Assembly (NCBI GenBank): GCA_018240595.1
Contig: JAFEFL010000010.1
Span: forward strand, 1 to 64,000
Direction of reading: 5' to 3'
DNA length: 64,000 bases
Source: Pseudomonadota bacterium
Lineage (GTDB): Bacteria > Pseudomonadota > Alphaproteobacteria > Rhizobiales > Xanthobacteraceae
Position numbers and translations under genes: made by a program. This document shows, piece by piece, positions 8,697-18,251 of the stretch. The notes under the pieces were generated by a model. The model had not been told where the DNA came from. It saw nothing but the letters and a program-made list of their open reading frames with translations, and ran no database searches. How positions within the stretch are numbered: the first letter of the stretch is position 1; each line of letters starts with the position of its first letter.

Positions 8697-9731
8697 TTAC
8701 TTGCCGCCGCTGTTCGCGTTGGCGTCGTAAGGCTGCGCCAGGCTGTCGATCGCCTCGGTCACGGTCTCGAGCGCCTTCTCGGCAGCTTCGGCGCCGACCG
8801 CGATGGCGTCGTTGTGCCGATGGAAGTCGAACCAGCCGATGGTGCCGAGCCGCGGGCTGATCAGCACGTCCGGCGGATCGCCGGCGAGACGCGCGCGGGT
8901 GATGCGGTCCTGCATGACGTTGAAGGCTTCGACCATCACCGTCGGAATGCCGGGGCGGCCGTGATCGCCGAACAATTTGCGGCGCAGCGATTTCTCGCGC
9001 CCGAACACCGCGCGCAGGCCGTGCAGTTGGTCGCCGGGCGGCGGTGGCTCGTCGGTCTGATCCGAGCCATGATCGGCGATGATGGTGCCGCGGCCGAACA
9101 GGTCGGCGTTGAGATTGACCGCGATGACGACGCGGGCGCCGAGCGCGCGCGCCGCCGACACCGGCACCGGATTGACCAGCGCGCCATCGACCAGCCACCG
9201 GCCGCCGATCCGCACCGGCGGAAAGATGCCGGGCAGGGCGTAGGAGGCGCGCAGTGCATCGGCCAGACGCCCGCGCGTCAGCCAGATTTCGTGGCCGGTG
9301 TTGAACTCCGTGGCGATGGCGGCAAAGCGCATCGGCAGGCTTTCGATGCGCGTGTCCTTGAGCTGCTCGCTGAGCTTGCTCGAAAGGCGGCCGCCGCCGA
9401 TCAGGCCGGAGCCCGACAGACTGATGTCGAGATAGCTGAGGATGCTGCGCATCGACAGGCTGCGCGCCCACGCCTCGAGATTGTCGAGCTGGCCGCAGGC
9501 GTAGCAGCCGCCGACCACGGCGCCGATCGAGGTGCCGACGATGACGTCCGGCACGATGCCGTGCGCCGCCAGCGCGCGGATCACGCCGATATGCGCGAAG
9601 CCTCGCGCGGCGCCGCCGCCGAGTGCCAATCCGATTGTCGGCCGCACCATTTCCGGCTTGGCCGGGCTGACGGTCGCATCGGCTTCGCGATCACCGCCAT
9701 TCTTGCGCGCGAACAGTCCCTCAAACACCAC
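8697..9731 (-). CDS. Patatin-like phospholipase family protein (RssA-like)
   Basis: A 344-residue protein with the complete patatin signature. The oxyanion-hole motif is GGGAARGFAH (about residues 37-46), the nucleophile is the Ser of GTSIGAV (about residues 65-71), and the catalytic Asp lies in VDGALVNPVP. The N-terminal 30 residues are variable. Members hydrolyse acyl chains from membrane lipids, though the substrate of the RssA subgroup is not settled. The C-terminal 60 residues after the patatin core are family-like (PRLGTIGWFDFHR). It is transcribed alone on the minus strand, convergent with the CBS gene. Confidence 0.85.
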   Translation of the reverse strand: MVFEGLFARKNGGDREADATVSPAKPEMVRPTIGLALGGGAARGFAHIGVIRALAAHGIVPDVIVGTSIGAVVGGCYACGQLDNLEAWARSLSMRSILSYLDISLSGSGLIGGGRLSSKLSEQLKDTRIESLPMRFAAIATEFNTGHEIWLTRGRLADALRASYALPGIFPPVRIGGRWLVDGALVNPVPVSAARALGARVVIAVNLNADLFGRGTIIADHGSDQTDEPPPPGDQLHGLRAVFGREKSLRRKLFGDHGRPGIPTVMVEAFNVMQDRITRARLAGDPPDVLISPRLGTIGWFDFHRHNDAIAVGAEAAEKALETVTEAIDSLAQPYDANANSGGK

Positions 9732-9939
9732 GCCAAATCTCCTTCGGCGACGCCGTCATTGTCGGACCGTGGCGGCGCCGGGGACAAGAAATTCGCATCC
9801 GCATGGTGAAAACCGGAGTCGTGTGACTGGACCGTGACACGTCGAGCGTGCGCCTCGGTGATTACCTTAAGGTTAAAGCCCCGCGTGAGCCAACGCGCCA
9901 ATCACGAATATGTTCAATGCTTTACGGCCGAATTCAGGG

Positions 9940-10545
9940 TTACTTCGTCGGCCGGATCATCGAAAACATCTCATCGACAACGGCATATTGATCATAGCCG
10001 CAGCGTGCGATCGGCCGCATGGCAGCCGTGTCGAGAATGCCGTCCTTGACGAAGCGATCGTCGATGTGGACGCCGACGACCTGCCCGAACACGACGTGGC
10101 AATCGACCGGCGCGCCGTCGATGGCGTTCATGCTGACGATCTTCGTCATCTTGCACTCGAGGGCGCAGGGACTCTGCGCCACGCGTGGCGGCTTGACGAT
10201 GCGCGAAGGGGCAGGCGACAGCCCGGCGCGCTCCATCTCGTTGACGCCGCGCGCGAGAGGCGCCGACGTATCGTTCATCGGCTCGCGCAGATCGAAAGTC
10301 GCGAGATTGCAGACGAACTCCCCGGTCTCCTCGATGAAGGCGACGGAGTCCTTGCGGCCCTCGCTGGCGAACATCACCAGGTTGGGACGGCTGTTGACAC
10401 CGTTGAAGAAAGAATAGGGCGCGAGATTGATCTCGCCCCTGGCGCTCATCGACGTGATCCAGCCGATCGGCCGCGGCGCGACGATGGCCTTGAAGGGATC
10501 GTGCGGCAGCAGGTTGCGGTCGCGCTTTTCCGGTTCGTAGAACAT
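9940..10545 (-). CDS. Flavin reductase family protein (FMN-binding split barrel)
   Basis: A 201-residue protein of the flavin-reductase-like, FMN-binding split-barrel family. The diagnostic N-terminal part is PRPIGWITSMS followed by NLAPYSFFNGV, and the middle carries EFVCNLAT. These proteins reduce or bind FMN and often serve oxygenases. Its ATG overlaps the TGA of the upstream nitroreductase gene by one base (TGATG at 10547-10543), so the two are translated together. The substrate of the pair is not known. Confidence 0.85.
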   Translation of the reverse strand: MFYEPEKRDRNLLPHDPFKAIVAPRPIGWITSMSARGEINLAPYSFFNGVNSRPNLVMFASEGRKDSVAFIEETGEFVCNLATFDLREPMNDTSAPLARGVNEMERAGLSPAPSRIVKPPRVAQSPCALECKMTKIVSMNAIDGAPVDCHVVFGQVVGVHIDDRFVKDGILDTAAMRPIARCGYDQYAVVDEMFSMIRPTK

Positions 10546-11123
10546 CAGCGGCCGGCTTCGCGATAATAAGTGACGACCGCGTCGAGCTTCGGCCGCTCGC
10601 GATCCTCCGGCGGCTTCACCGCCTTTCCGATATAGACAAAGCCGGCGACACGTTCATGCTCGGCGAGGCCGAGCGCCGTCATCGCGGCGCGATCGTAAGC
10701 CGGCCACTCGGTGAGCCAGCTCGCGACATAGCCCATGGCGTGCGACGCCGTGACCAGATTCATGCAGGCGGCGCCGGCGGAGAGCTGCTGCTCCCACTCC
10801 GGAATCTTCACATGCGGCGCGGCGCGGCTGACGACCGCGACGACCAGCGGCGCGCGCTCGAAGCGCTGGCGCTCGAAGGCGATCTGGTCGGCGGTCGCGT
10901 CGGGACGCGAGGCTTGAAACACGGCGGCGATCTTGTCGCCGGCGGCGCGGCGGCCTTCGCCGGCGAAAACGATGAACCGCCATGGCGCCAGCTTGCCGTG
11001 GTCGGGCACCCGCGACGCCACCGTCAGCAGGGTGTTGAGGTCAGCTTCGGCCGGGCCGGGGCCCGTCATTTCCACCGGCTTCACCGAACGGCGGGTTTTG
11101 AGAAGTTCCAAGGCGTCGGGCAT
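10545..11123 (-). CDS. Nitroreductase family protein (YdjA-like)
   Basis: A 192-residue FMN-dependent oxidoreductase of the short YdjA-like nitroreductase subgroup. It begins with the family pattern LELLKTRRSV, has RVPDHGKLAPWRFIVF at about residues 38-53 for flavin contact, and near the end GFVYIGKAVKPPEDRERP. It is the first gene of a two-gene operon with the flavin reductase, joined by a one-base stop/start overlap. The physiological substrate is unknown. Confidence 0.85.
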   Translation of the reverse strand: MPDALELLKTRRSVKPVEMTGPGPAEADLNTLLTVASRVPDHGKLAPWRFIVFAGEGRRAAGDKIAAVFQASRPDATADQIAFERQRFERAPLVVAVVSRAAPHVKIPEWEQQLSAGAACMNLVTASHAMGYVASWLTEWPAYDRAAMTALGLAEHERVAGFVYIGKAVKPPEDRERPKLDAVVTYYREAGR

Positions 11124-11792
11124 GGGAGACTTTCGCGAGGCAGAGGGCGTGCGGGAGCGGCGGCGGAATGCAGCAGCAGATAGGGGGGAAGGGCCGCGAA
11201 CGCAATCGCCGGTTTCGGCGGAGGGCGGGCGCCCGCCGGGCCGCGCCAGGGTCGCCTTACCGGTACGCGCCGGCGGAGATCGCTGTCTCTTCTGCTCTGC
11301 GGCCGCGGCAAGAGCACCAGCCGTCGTCGCGGCAACGCCCAGAGAGCATGCCCATCGCGCGCAAGCCTCGCAAGAATGGTGTCCCGCCGAATTTTCTTGA
11401 ATCGATTCGACGGCGCGCCTTATCGCCAGCCGGTATCCATGGGTGCCGCGATACAGCGTAGCGTTGCAAGGTTTTAACTGAATCCATTTGTATGTCGGTA
11501 CCTTCGCAATAAAAAGACGCGCAATACGCGAACATTATCGTTGATTCTTATAAACAAACTGCGCCTCAGAACCGCGGCGCCGGATGGGTGCAATCGAGAA
11601 ACAGTAAACGACAACTCATCCCGCGTATGATGCGTTATAAACATATTTTATAGAACTCAATGATAATTTTAACGACGGGTCGCGATTGCGGCCCGCGATG
11701 CCGGGTCTCCGAGTGAGTTCAATTCCTGAACAGCGTGGCGGTCATTTCCGATCGCCGCGTCACGGAGACGGCTGTCTTGAAGGGGCGCGTCC
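11124..11792. other. Intergenic region upstream of cheW
   Basis: A 669-base gap with no supportable gene. The first 300 bases are GC-rich, and the frames over them are Arg-rich shadows. The stretch at about 11,460-11,690 is markedly A/T-rich for this genome and probably holds the promoters for cheW and the chemoreceptor. A 92-codon minus-strand frame at 11257-11535 has no family resemblance and no clear ribosome-binding site. Confidence 0.5.
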
Positions 11793-12326
11793 ATGAACCA
11801 AGTTGTGACTTCGGAAGTAACAAATGCGCCGCCGAGCGCCTGGGGCAATGCCGCCGCGGGCGCGGCCGCCGATGCCGCGGGCGGCGCGGCGCAGACGCAA
11901 TTCATCAGCTTCGCCATTGGCGACGACCAGTACGGCGTCGACATCATGGCGGTGCGCGAGATCAAGGGCTGGAGCGACATCACGCACCTGCCGAAGCAGC
12001 CCGAATATGTGCGCGGCGTGCTCAATCTGCGCGGCGCCATCGTCCCGATCGTCGACCTGCGCTGCCGCTTCGGCCAGGGGCTGACTGAAACCACGCCCTT
12101 GCACATCGTCATCATCGTGCAGATTGACGGCCGCCAGGTCGGCCTGATCGGTGACCGCGTGCTCGACATCGTGTCGGTGGACGCGGCGCAGATCCAGAAG
12201 GTGCCGCGCGCCGGCGATGGCCCGCAAGCCGATTTCCTGTCCGGCATCGTGTCGCACGACAACGTCATGATCGCCCTGATCGATCTGCCGCATCTGCTGC
12301 CGGCGCAAGACACTGCCGATCGCTAG
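11793..12326 (+). CDS. cheW: Chemotaxis coupling protein CheW
   Basis: A 177-residue CheW, the adaptor that joins chemoreceptors to the kinase CheA. The domain covers residues about 32-172 and shows the hallmarks [20 protein letters not shown] rendered in part as [35 protein letters not shown] and [11 protein letters not shown]. An Ala/Gly-rich lead of about 30 residues before it is longer than in E. coli CheW. The chemoreceptor gene begins 67 bases after its stop, so the pair probably forms an operon. No CheA, CheR or CheY gene is in the window, so the two must work with a chemotaxis cluster elsewhere. Confidence 0.9.
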   Translation: MNQVVTSEVTNAPPSAWGNAAAGAAADAAGGAAQTQFISFAIGDDQYGVDIMAVREIKGWSDITHLPKQPEYVRGVLNLRGAIVPIVDLRCRFGQGLTETTPLHIVIIVQIDGRQVGLIGDRVLDIVSVDAAQIQKVPRAGDGPQADFLSGIVSHDNVMIALIDLPHLLPAQDTADR

Positions 12327-12393
12327 CCACGGCAGGCCGGCCCGGCCGCCGAACGTTCATCGCCATAAAGCCTTTCCTAGAAGGGAAAACACC

Positions 12394-14175
12394 ATGCTTC
12401 GACTCTCGAACATCAGTATTGGAATGAAACTGTCGATCATGAGCGGCCTCGGCATGTTGCTGGTCTGCCTCATGATCGGCGTCGGCATGTACACCGACAA
12501 TTCCGTCAAGGCGTCCCAGGATTACGCCGACGGCCAGGAGCGCATTGTCGCCGATCTCAAGAAGATCGAATCGAGCTTCGTGCTGGCCCGTCTGGCGATG
12601 CGCAATATTCGTCTGGCCGAGACCGACGCCGAACTGCAGGCGGCCAATAATCTGGCGGCGCTGCAAAAGAACATCGCGGCGGCGACGGAAAAGCTCTTGC
12701 CCGAGTTGCGCGTTCCCGCCAACCGTGAGCGCTTGGAGAACGCCCAGCGTCTCATCAACGCCTATTTCGACGGCACTCTCAAATCGATCGTGCCGATGCA
12801 GGCCGAGGTCATCAAGCTCGGCGTCACCAATCCCGAACGCGTGGCGCAGGTGCATCACGAGATGGCGGCCATTCAGAAAGAGAAGCTAGACCCGGGTGTG
12901 GCGACCTCGGTGAAGTTGCTCGAGGAGATCATCCACATCGCCGAAGGCCGCGTTGTTCAAGAGCACGAGGTTGCCGCTCAGACCAAGGCGTTCGCCGAGA
13001 AAATGAACCTGTCCATCGGCATCGCCGTCATCGTCATCCTGCTCGGCTCCGCGGTGTTCGGCGCCAAGACGATCGCCAAGCCGCTGCGCGCGCTGGTCGA
13101 GCCGCTGGCCGCTGTCTCGGCCGGCAACTTCACCGTCGCCGTGCCCGGCACCGGCCGCAAGGACGAAGTCGGCCAGATCGCCGACGCGGTCCACAACATG
13201 GCCGAAAAAATGAGCCAGACCATCGCCGAGATCAAAGCCTCGGGCCGCGAGGTGACCAACGCCTCGGCCGAGATCGCGACCTCGACGACCGATCTGTCGC
13301 AGCGCACCGAGGAGCAGGCCGCCAGCCTGGAAGAAACCTCGGCGGCCATGGAAGAGCTCGCCGCCACCGTGCGCAAGAACGCCGAGAACGCCCAGCTCGC
13401 CAACCAGGATGCGGCCACGACCCGCGAGGTCGCGGATCGCGGCGGTCAGGTCGTCGCCAAGGCGGTCGATGCCATGGCCCGGATCGAGGAGTCCTCGCGC
13501 AAGATCTCCGACATCATCGGTGTCATCGACGAGATCGCCCGGCAGACCAACCTGCTGGCGCTCAACGCCGCGGTCGAAGCGGCGCGCGCCGGCGAGGCCG
13601 GCCGTGGCTTTGCGGTGGTGGCGTCGGAAGTCCGCAGCCTGGCGCAGCGCTCGTCGCAGGCGGCCAAAGACATCAAGGACCTCATCACCAACTCGAACGG
13701 CCAGGTGAAGGATGGCGTCGATCTGGTCAACCGCGCCGGCAAGTCGCTCAACGAGATCGTCGAGTCGATCAACAAGGTTGCGGTGGTGGTGTCCGAGATC
13801 GCCAATGCCTCGGCCGAGCAGGCCACCGGCATCGACCAGATCAACAAGGCGCTGACCCAGATGGACGAGGTCACGCAGCAGAACTCGGCGCTGGTCGAGG
13901 AGAACGCCGCGACCGCCAAGACCCTCGAGCATCAGGCCAAGGCCATGGACGAGCAGGTCTCGGTCTTCCAGATCGCTGACGGTCCGCAGGGGCAAGGCAT
14001 GGCCGCGCTGGAAACGAAGGCCGCTGTTGCCGCAAGGCCCGCGGCCAAGCCGGCCATCGCCAAGCCCGTTGCGATCAAACCGGCCGCGAAGGCCGCTGCC
14101 AAGGCGCCGGCCGACGCCCGCGAAATGCAGGCGACCCTGGCGACCGCCGTCGGTCAGGACTGGAAAGAGTTCTAG
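12394..14175 (+). CDS. Methyl-accepting chemotaxis protein with C-terminal pentapeptide
   Basis: A 593-residue transmembrane chemoreceptor. It has a first membrane segment at about residues 11-32, a helical ligand-binding region at 33-203 (four-helix bundle type), a second membrane segment at about 206-226 and a HAMP domain at about 227-280. The signalling hairpin follows, with its conserved tip at about 380-400 ([20 protein letters not shown]). After the hairpin a 45-residue Ala/Pro/Lys linker ends in DWKEF. This fits the xWxxF pattern that tethers the methyltransferase CheR, so the receptor probably takes part in assisted adaptation. The ligand is unknown. CheW is encoded just upstream. Confidence 0.9.
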   Translation: MLRLSNISIGMKLSIMSGLGMLLVCLMIGVGMYTDNSVKASQDYADGQERIVADLKKIESSFVLARLAMRNIRLAETDAELQAANNLAALQKNIAAATEKLLPELRVPANRERLENAQRLINAYFDGTLKSIVPMQAEVIKLGVTNPERVAQVHHEMAAIQKEKLDPGVATSVKLLEEIIHIAEGRVVQEHEVAAQTKAFAEKMNLSIGIAVIVILLGSAVFGAKTIAKPLRALVEPLAAVSAGNFTVAVPGTGRKDEVGQIADAVHNMAEKMSQTIAEIKASGREVTNASAEIATSTTDLSQRTEEQAASLEETSAAMEELAATVRKNAENAQLANQDAATTREVADRGGQVVAKAVDAMARIEESSRKISDIIGVIDEIARQTNLLALNAAVEAARAGEAGRGFAVVASEVRSLAQRSSQAAKDIKDLITNSNGQVKDGVDLVNRAGKSLNEIVESINKVAVVVSEIANASAEQATGIDQINKALTQMDEVTQQNSALVEENAATAKTLEHQAKAMDEQVSVFQIADGPQGQGMAALETKAAVAARPAAKPAIAKPVAIKPAAKAAAKAPADAREMQATLATAVGQDWKEF

Positions 14176-14195
14176 AGCGGCGCGACACGTGGCGG

Positions 14196-14255
14196 CTCCG
14201 GGTCATTGCCCGGAGTCAGCGGGACGAGCGACCGACGCAGTCGGTGGCTCGTCCC
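14196..14255 (+). terminator. Two tandem stem-loops after the chemoreceptor gene
   Basis: The first stem is CTCCGGG/CCCGGAG (14196-14202 and 14209-14215). The second is a 16-bp arm pair with one mismatch around a GCA loop (14221-14236 and 14240-14255). Neither is followed by a T run, so this may be a factor-dependent end or an mRNA 3' stabiliser. The GTG at 14244 lies inside the second stem, which argues against that codon as the start of the next gene. Confidence 0.5.
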
Positions 14256-14306
14256 GTCATGTTATCCGGCTTGAAATCGCCTCGATTCCAGCCGAAAACC
14301 CGCGGC

Positions 14307-15368
14307 ATGAACGGCAAAATTGGATCGGCCGGACAGAGCCGCCCGCAGCGCGCGCGCGAAGGCTGGTCTGTCCCGTTTTTGCGGACTTTTACGCTGGTTC
14401 TGGCCGCGGCTGTGACCGCGGTGCCGGGAAGCGTTTTCGCTCAAGGCGCTAATTCGAGTTCATTGTTCTCCGCTTCACCCTCGCTTGGCGCTTTTCCGCC
14501 GGCGCCTGCCCCGGGACGTGGCGGCGACGGCTTCGGCGGAAGCGGCATACTGGCACCGCCCGGCGGCGTGATGATGCCGCCGGCGCCGCCGCCGCCGATG
14601 GTGCCGGCCGGACAGGTGGCGCTGGCGCTGTCGGCCAAGTTCGGCAGCGAAGCGGCGCCGATTACCGGCGGGCTGACCTGGCGCGTCTACGGCGCCAAGC
14701 CGGAGCCGGATGGCAATTTCCCGCTGATCCGCGAAGACAAGTCGCCGGCGCCGACGTTGGTGCTGCCGGCCGGCGCCTACATCGTCCATGTCGGCTTCGG
14801 CCTCGCCAATGCGGTGAAGCCGGTCACCTTGCGCGGCGCCACCGTGCGCGAGGAATTCGATTTGCCGGCGGGCGGCCTGCGCATGGAAGGCAAGGTCGGC
14901 GACGCGCGCATTCCGGCGGCGCAGATCTCGTTCGACGTCTTTAAAGGCAGCCAGTTCGAGCCGAGCGACCGCCGGCCGATCGCCGAGCATGTCGCCAGCG
15001 GCGGCGTCGTCGTCGTGCCGGAGGGCACCTATTACATCGTGTCCAATTACGGGGACGCCAATTCGGTGGTGCGCTCGGACATCCGCGTTCAGGCCGGCAA
15101 GCTGACCGACGTGGTCGTCAATCACCGCGCGGCGATCATCACGCTGAAACTGGTGAACGAGAAGGGCGGTGAGGCGTTAGCCAATACGGCTTGGTCGGTG
15201 CTGACCCCCGGCGGCGACGTGATCAAGGAGTCGATTGGCGCTTTTCCGCGCGTCGTCCTGGCCGAGGGGGAATATCGCGCCATCGCCCGCAACGAAGGCA
15301 ACGTGTTCGAGCGTGAATTCAAGGTGGTCACCGGCGTGGACGGCGACGTCGAGGTGCTGGCCAAGTAG
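14307..15368 (+). CDS. Secreted hypothetical protein with repeated beta-sandwich-like units
   Basis: A 353-residue protein with a long signal peptide (hydrophobic core FTLVLAAAVTAVPG, cleavage near VFAQG at about residue 46). A Pro/Gly-rich linker (residues about 60-110, with PAPAPGRGG and PPAPPPPMVPAG) follows. The rest contains three or four similar units of the form PAGAYIVHVGFGLA, PEGTYYIVSNYGDA and AEGEYRAIARNEGN, each followed by a beta-rich segment. This looks like repeated carboxypeptidase-regulatory-like or PEGA-like folds in the periplasm. The start is uncertain: ATG 14307 is preferred because upstream candidates overlap a stem-loop. otsB starts 33 bases after its stop and may be co-transcribed. 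Function unknown. Confidence 0.65.
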   Translation: MNGKIGSAGQSRPQRAREGWSVPFLRTFTLVLAAAVTAVPGSVFAQGANSSSLFSASPSLGAFPPAPAPGRGGDGFGGSGILAPPGGVMMPPAPPPPMVPAGQVALALSAKFGSEAAPITGGLTWRVYGAKPEPDGNFPLIREDKSPAPTLVLPAGAYIVHVGFGLANAVKPVTLRGATVREEFDLPAGGLRMEGKVGDARIPAAQISFDVFKGSQFEPSDRRPIAEHVASGGVVVVPEGTYYIVSNYGDANSVVRSDIRVQAGKLTDVVVNHRAAIITLKLVNEKGGEALANTAWSVLTPGGDVIKESIGAFPRVVLAEGEYRAIARNEGNVFEREFKVVTGVDGDVEVLAK

Positions 15369-15401
15369 CGCGGCCGCCGCCGGATAACTGGAAAGAGCGT
15401 A

Positions 15402-16190
15402 GTGAATTTCCCGATAGGCGACGACCGGCACGGACCTGAGACCAATGCCGCGGCATTGCGTTCCTTCGCGGCCCTCGATCCTTCGTCGATCGCGTTGCTG
15501 CTCGATGTCGATGGCACGCTCATCGATATCGGCCCGTCTCCGTTCGAGGTCGACGTCCCGGACACGCTGAAATCATCGCTCGAGCGTCTGTACGCCCTGA
15601 CCGGGGGCGCGCTGGCGCTGGTCAGCGGCCGGCCCATCCGCGACCTCGACAAATTGTTCACGCCGCTGACACTGCCCGCCGTCGGCGGACACGGCGCCGA
15701 GATGCGGCTCGCCGAAGGCGCTTCGGTGTCGCGCGTCGGTGACCTGCCGCAGGCGATGCGGACGCGTCTTGTTGCCGCGGCGGACGCCGCCGCCGGCATC
15801 GAATTCGAGGACAAGGGCTATTCGGTCGCACTGCATTATCGCAAGGCGCCCGGGTACGCCGATCGTCTGCACGCGCATGTCCGCGCCAGCCGCGCCGCCT
15901 TTCCCGAAGAGGCGACGGAGGTGCTGCCCGGCAAGATGATGATCGAGATCAAGCGTCCCGACGTCGATAAAGGCGGCGGCATCCGTGAATTGATGCGTCA
16001 CAAGCCATTTCACGACCGCACGCCCGTATTCATCGGTGACGATGTGACGGATGAAGCGGCATTTGCCGTTTTGCCCGCTCTCGGCGGCAAGGGCTATTCC
16101 GTCAGCCGTGAATTTACGGGCCTGAGCGGCATTTTTTCGGCGCCGAGCGAGGTTCGCGAAGCGTTGCAGCGGCTTGCCGCGACAAGATGA
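15402..16190 (+). CDS. otsB: Trehalose-6-phosphate phosphatase
   Basis: A 262-residue HAD-superfamily phosphatase that removes phosphate from trehalose-6-phosphate. The nucleophile motif is LLLDVDGTLIDIG (about residues 28-40), the substrate-binding motif is VSGRPIRDLD, and the acidic motif near the C terminus is FIGDDVTDEAAF. The length and motif order match OtsB. The start is the GTG at 15402, behind GGAAAGAGCG. otsA follows on the same strand after 127 bases; together they make the compatible solute trehalose from UDP-glucose and glucose-6-phosphate. Confidence 0.93.
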   Translation: MNFPIGDDRHGPETNAAALRSFAALDPSSIALLLDVDGTLIDIGPSPFEVDVPDTLKSSLERLYALTGGALALVSGRPIRDLDKLFTPLTLPAVGGHGAEMRLAEGASVSRVGDLPQAMRTRLVAAADAAAGIEFEDKGYSVALHYRKAPGYADRLHAHVRASRAAFPEEATEVLPGKMMIEIKRPDVDKGGGIRELMRHKPFHDRTPVFIGDDVTDEAAFAVLPALGGKGYSVSREFTGLSGIFSAPSEVREALQRLAATR

Positions 16191-16317
16191 ACGCCGGATG
16201 AACCACTTGGCCTCTCAGGCGTTAAGGTTCCGACGTCGCGCGGGACTCTAGCCAAGCTTGCTCCTCGACTTGCTTGCCCGTCGTCGAGTCGACGTCGCAC
16301 GTGGGGAGGTGAGCGCA

Positions 16318-17748
16318 TTGTCTCGGCTTGTTGTCGTATCGAACCGGGTCGGCATTCCCGACGGCACCGCGCGTGCCGGCGGGTTGGAAGTCGCCATACG
16401 ACCTGCGCTGAAGAAGCGCGGCGGCATCTGGTTCGGCTGGAGCGGCAAGGTGGCCGATCGCGAACCGGGACCCGCCAAGACCGTGCATCAGGACAAGGTC
16501 GATTACGTCACCGTCGATCTGTCGCAGGACGATTACGACGAGTTCTACAACGGCTTTGCCAATCGCGTGCTGTGGCCGATCCTGCATTACCGGCTCGACC
16601 TGGCCGAATTCACGCGCCGGGACCTGAGCGGCTACTTCCGCGTCAACCGCTACTTCGTCGAGAACCTCGAGAAAGTGCTGCGCCCGGACGACGTCATCTG
16701 GGTGCACGATTATCATTTGATGCCGCTGGCCCAGATGTTGCGTGAGCGCGGCCACAAGAACCGGCTCGGCTTCTTCCTGCACATCCCGTGTCCGCCGCCG
16801 GAAATCATCACCGGGCTGCCGAACCATGAACGCGTCGTGGCAGCCTTGTGCAATTACGATCTGGTCGGCTTCCAGACAGAGAACGATGCCAATAACTTCT
16901 CGCGCTATCTCGCCAACGAAGTGGGCCTGAAACGAAGCGGTGCCGAGGGCTTTCGTTTTGAGGATCGCACGGTCAATGTCGGCATTTTCCCCGTAGGCGT
17001 CGAGACCGAGGCGTTCTCGCGACTGGCCCGCCGCGCCTTGGCCTCGCAATTCGTCACCAAGGTGATGGCGAGCATGGCGGGGCGCGCGCTGATCATCGGC
17101 GTCGATCGCCTCGACTACAGCAAAGGCATCCCGGAGCGCCTCAATGCTTTCGAGCGGTTCCTCGGCAACTTCGCGGACTGGCGCGGGCTCGTCACCTATC
17201 TGCAGATCACGCCGACCAGCCGCACCGACATTCGTGAATACGCCGACATCGGCCGTCTGGTTGGCGAGGCGGTCGGCCGCATCAACGGCACTTTCGGCGA
17301 GGCGTCGTGGACGCCGCTGCGCTACATCAACAAGGCGCACAGCCGAACCGCGCTGGCCGGCCTCTATCGCTCGGCCCGCGTCGGCCTGGTGACGCCGCTG
17401 CGCGACGGCATGAACCTCGTCGCCAAGGAGTACACCGCAGCGCAGGATCCCGACGATCCGGGCGTGCTGGTGCTGTCGCGCTTTGCCGGCGCGGCGCGCG
17501 AATGCGGCGCCGCGTTGCTGGTCAACCCCTACGATTCGGAGGGCGTTGCCATCGCTATCAACCGCGCGCTGAGCATGCCGGTCGAGGAACGGCGCATGCG
17601 GCATCAGGCCAACTTCGCCATGCTGGTGAAGAATGATCTCAGTCATTGGGCCGAGCGGTTTCTCGGATTGCTCGACCGCGTGGATGAGGTGGAACCGGCG
17701 GCTGCTGTGGTTGAGCCGATGCCGCGACGCGTTGCCCAGCAACGCTGA
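16318..17748 (+). CDS. otsA: Trehalose-6-phosphate synthase
   Basis: A 476-residue GT20 glycosyltransferase that joins UDP-glucose and glucose-6-phosphate. It shows [15 protein letters not shown] at the N terminus, [29 protein letters not shown] and [14 protein letters not shown], which together cover the donor and acceptor sites. I place the start at the TTG at 16318, because GGAGGTG (16305-16311) lies six bases upstream and the N terminus then matches OtsA. Earlier in-frame GTG and TTG codons at 16309 and 16258 overlap or precede that site. It forms a functional pair with otsB and is likely used in osmotic or drying stress. Confidence 0.93.
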   Translation: MSRLVVVSNRVGIPDGTARAGGLEVAIRPALKKRGGIWFGWSGKVADREPGPAKTVHQDKVDYVTVDLSQDDYDEFYNGFANRVLWPILHYRLDLAEFTRRDLSGYFRVNRYFVENLEKVLRPDDVIWVHDYHLMPLAQMLRERGHKNRLGFFLHIPCPPPEIITGLPNHERVVAALCNYDLVGFQTENDANNFSRYLANEVGLKRSGAEGFRFEDRTVNVGIFPVGVETEAFSRLARRALASQFVTKVMASMAGRALIIGVDRLDYSKGIPERLNAFERFLGNFADWRGLVTYLQITPTSRTDIREYADIGRLVGEAVGRINGTFGEASWTPLRYINKAHSRTALAGLYRSARVGLVTPLRDGMNLVAKEYTAAQDPDDPGVLVLSRFAGAARECGAALLVNPYDSEGVAIAINRALSMPVEERRMRHQANFAMLVKNDLSHWAERFLGLLDRVDEVEPAAAVVEPMPRRVAQQR

Positions 17749-17765
17749 GCCGGCGACCGACGACA

Positions 17766-17806
17766 TTGACATAGGTCAGAGGCGGGGGCGGGCGGCCGGG
17801 TAGAAT
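17766..17806 (+). promoter_or_regulatory. FNR/FixK-like site and -10 element before the cytochrome gene
   Basis: TTGAC-ATAG-GTCAG (17766-17779) fits the FNR/FixK box pattern TTGAY-N4-RTCAA at nine of ten half-site positions. TAGAAT (17801-17806) resembles a sigma-70 -10 element. If transcription starts about seven bases after it, the box is centred near -40, the usual position of an FNR-type activator. The cytochrome ATG is at 17841. This is a sequence-pattern prediction only. Confidence 0.55.
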
Positions 17807-17840
17807 GCGTTGTCCCGAATCCTTCGAAGGCGGCTGGCCC

Positions 17841-18152
17841 ATGACGAAACTTTCCCCGGCGTTTCTGGCGCTGGTTGCCACATTCGGCATGTCGGAATTG
17901 GCCGGGGCCGCCGATGCCGCCAAGGGTGAGATGATGGCGAGGCGATGGTGCGCCGCCTGCCACGTGGTGGCGCCGGATCAGACCAGCGGCAACACACAGG
18001 CGCCGCCGTTTTCCGCCATCGCCGGAAAGCCGGGTTTCGACGCCGCGCAACTCGCGCTGTTCCTCCTGGTGCCGCACCCGCAGATGCCGGACATGGGCTT
18101 CTCGCGTAACGAGGCGGCCGATCTCGCGGCCTATATCGCCAGCCAAAAGTAG
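17841..18152 (+). CDS. Small periplasmic c-type cytochrome
   Basis: A 103-residue class I cytochrome c with a signal peptide (about residues 1-23, ending ELAGAADA). The haem attachment site is CAACH at about residues 35-39, and the distal methionine is probably in PQMPDMGFS near residue 80. The C-terminal helix NEAADLAAYIAS is typical. It is an electron carrier of unknown partner. An FNR/FixK-like site upstream suggests induction at low oxygen. It resembles the cytochrome at 19279-19626, and a winged-helix protein gene lies between them. The longer frame from 17805 lacks a ribosome-binding site. Confidence 0.85.
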   Translation: MTKLSPAFLALVATFGMSELAGAADAAKGEMMARRWCAACHVVAPDQTSGNTQAPPFSAIAGKPGFDAAQLALFLLVPHPQMPDMGFSRNEAADLAAYIASQK

Positions 18153-18251
18153 GCCTCTGCGCCGACGAACGGCGGCAGGCCTGTCCGCCGTAACAGTGGA
18201 AATTTCCCCGATACCCTGCTTTATCTCGGCGACGAGTTGAGGGGCGACGAC

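Noticed and set aside
10451..10480. TGATCC hexamers at 10456, 37630 and 36162 as further RpoE promoters
   Set aside because: The element 16 bases downstream is CGCG or unrelated rather than CGTA, and two of the three lie inside genes.
11257..11535. A 92-codon minus-strand frame in the region before cheW
   Set aside because: Mixed composition, no family likeness and no ribosome-binding site. Not supported as a gene.
12886..13995. A long frame opposite the chemoreceptor gene, rich in Gly, Leu and Asp
   Set aside because: Composition follows from the reverse complement of the helical receptor. No motif, no start signal.
14244..14306. GTG 14244 as the start of the secreted repeat protein
   Set aside because: It falls in the second arm of a 16-bp stem-loop and has no ribosome-binding site. 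ATG 14307 is preferred, though still uncertain.
16222..17772. A 516-codon frame opposite otsA
   Set aside because: It is antisense to a well-conserved synthase and shows no domain. It looks like a GC-driven shadow.
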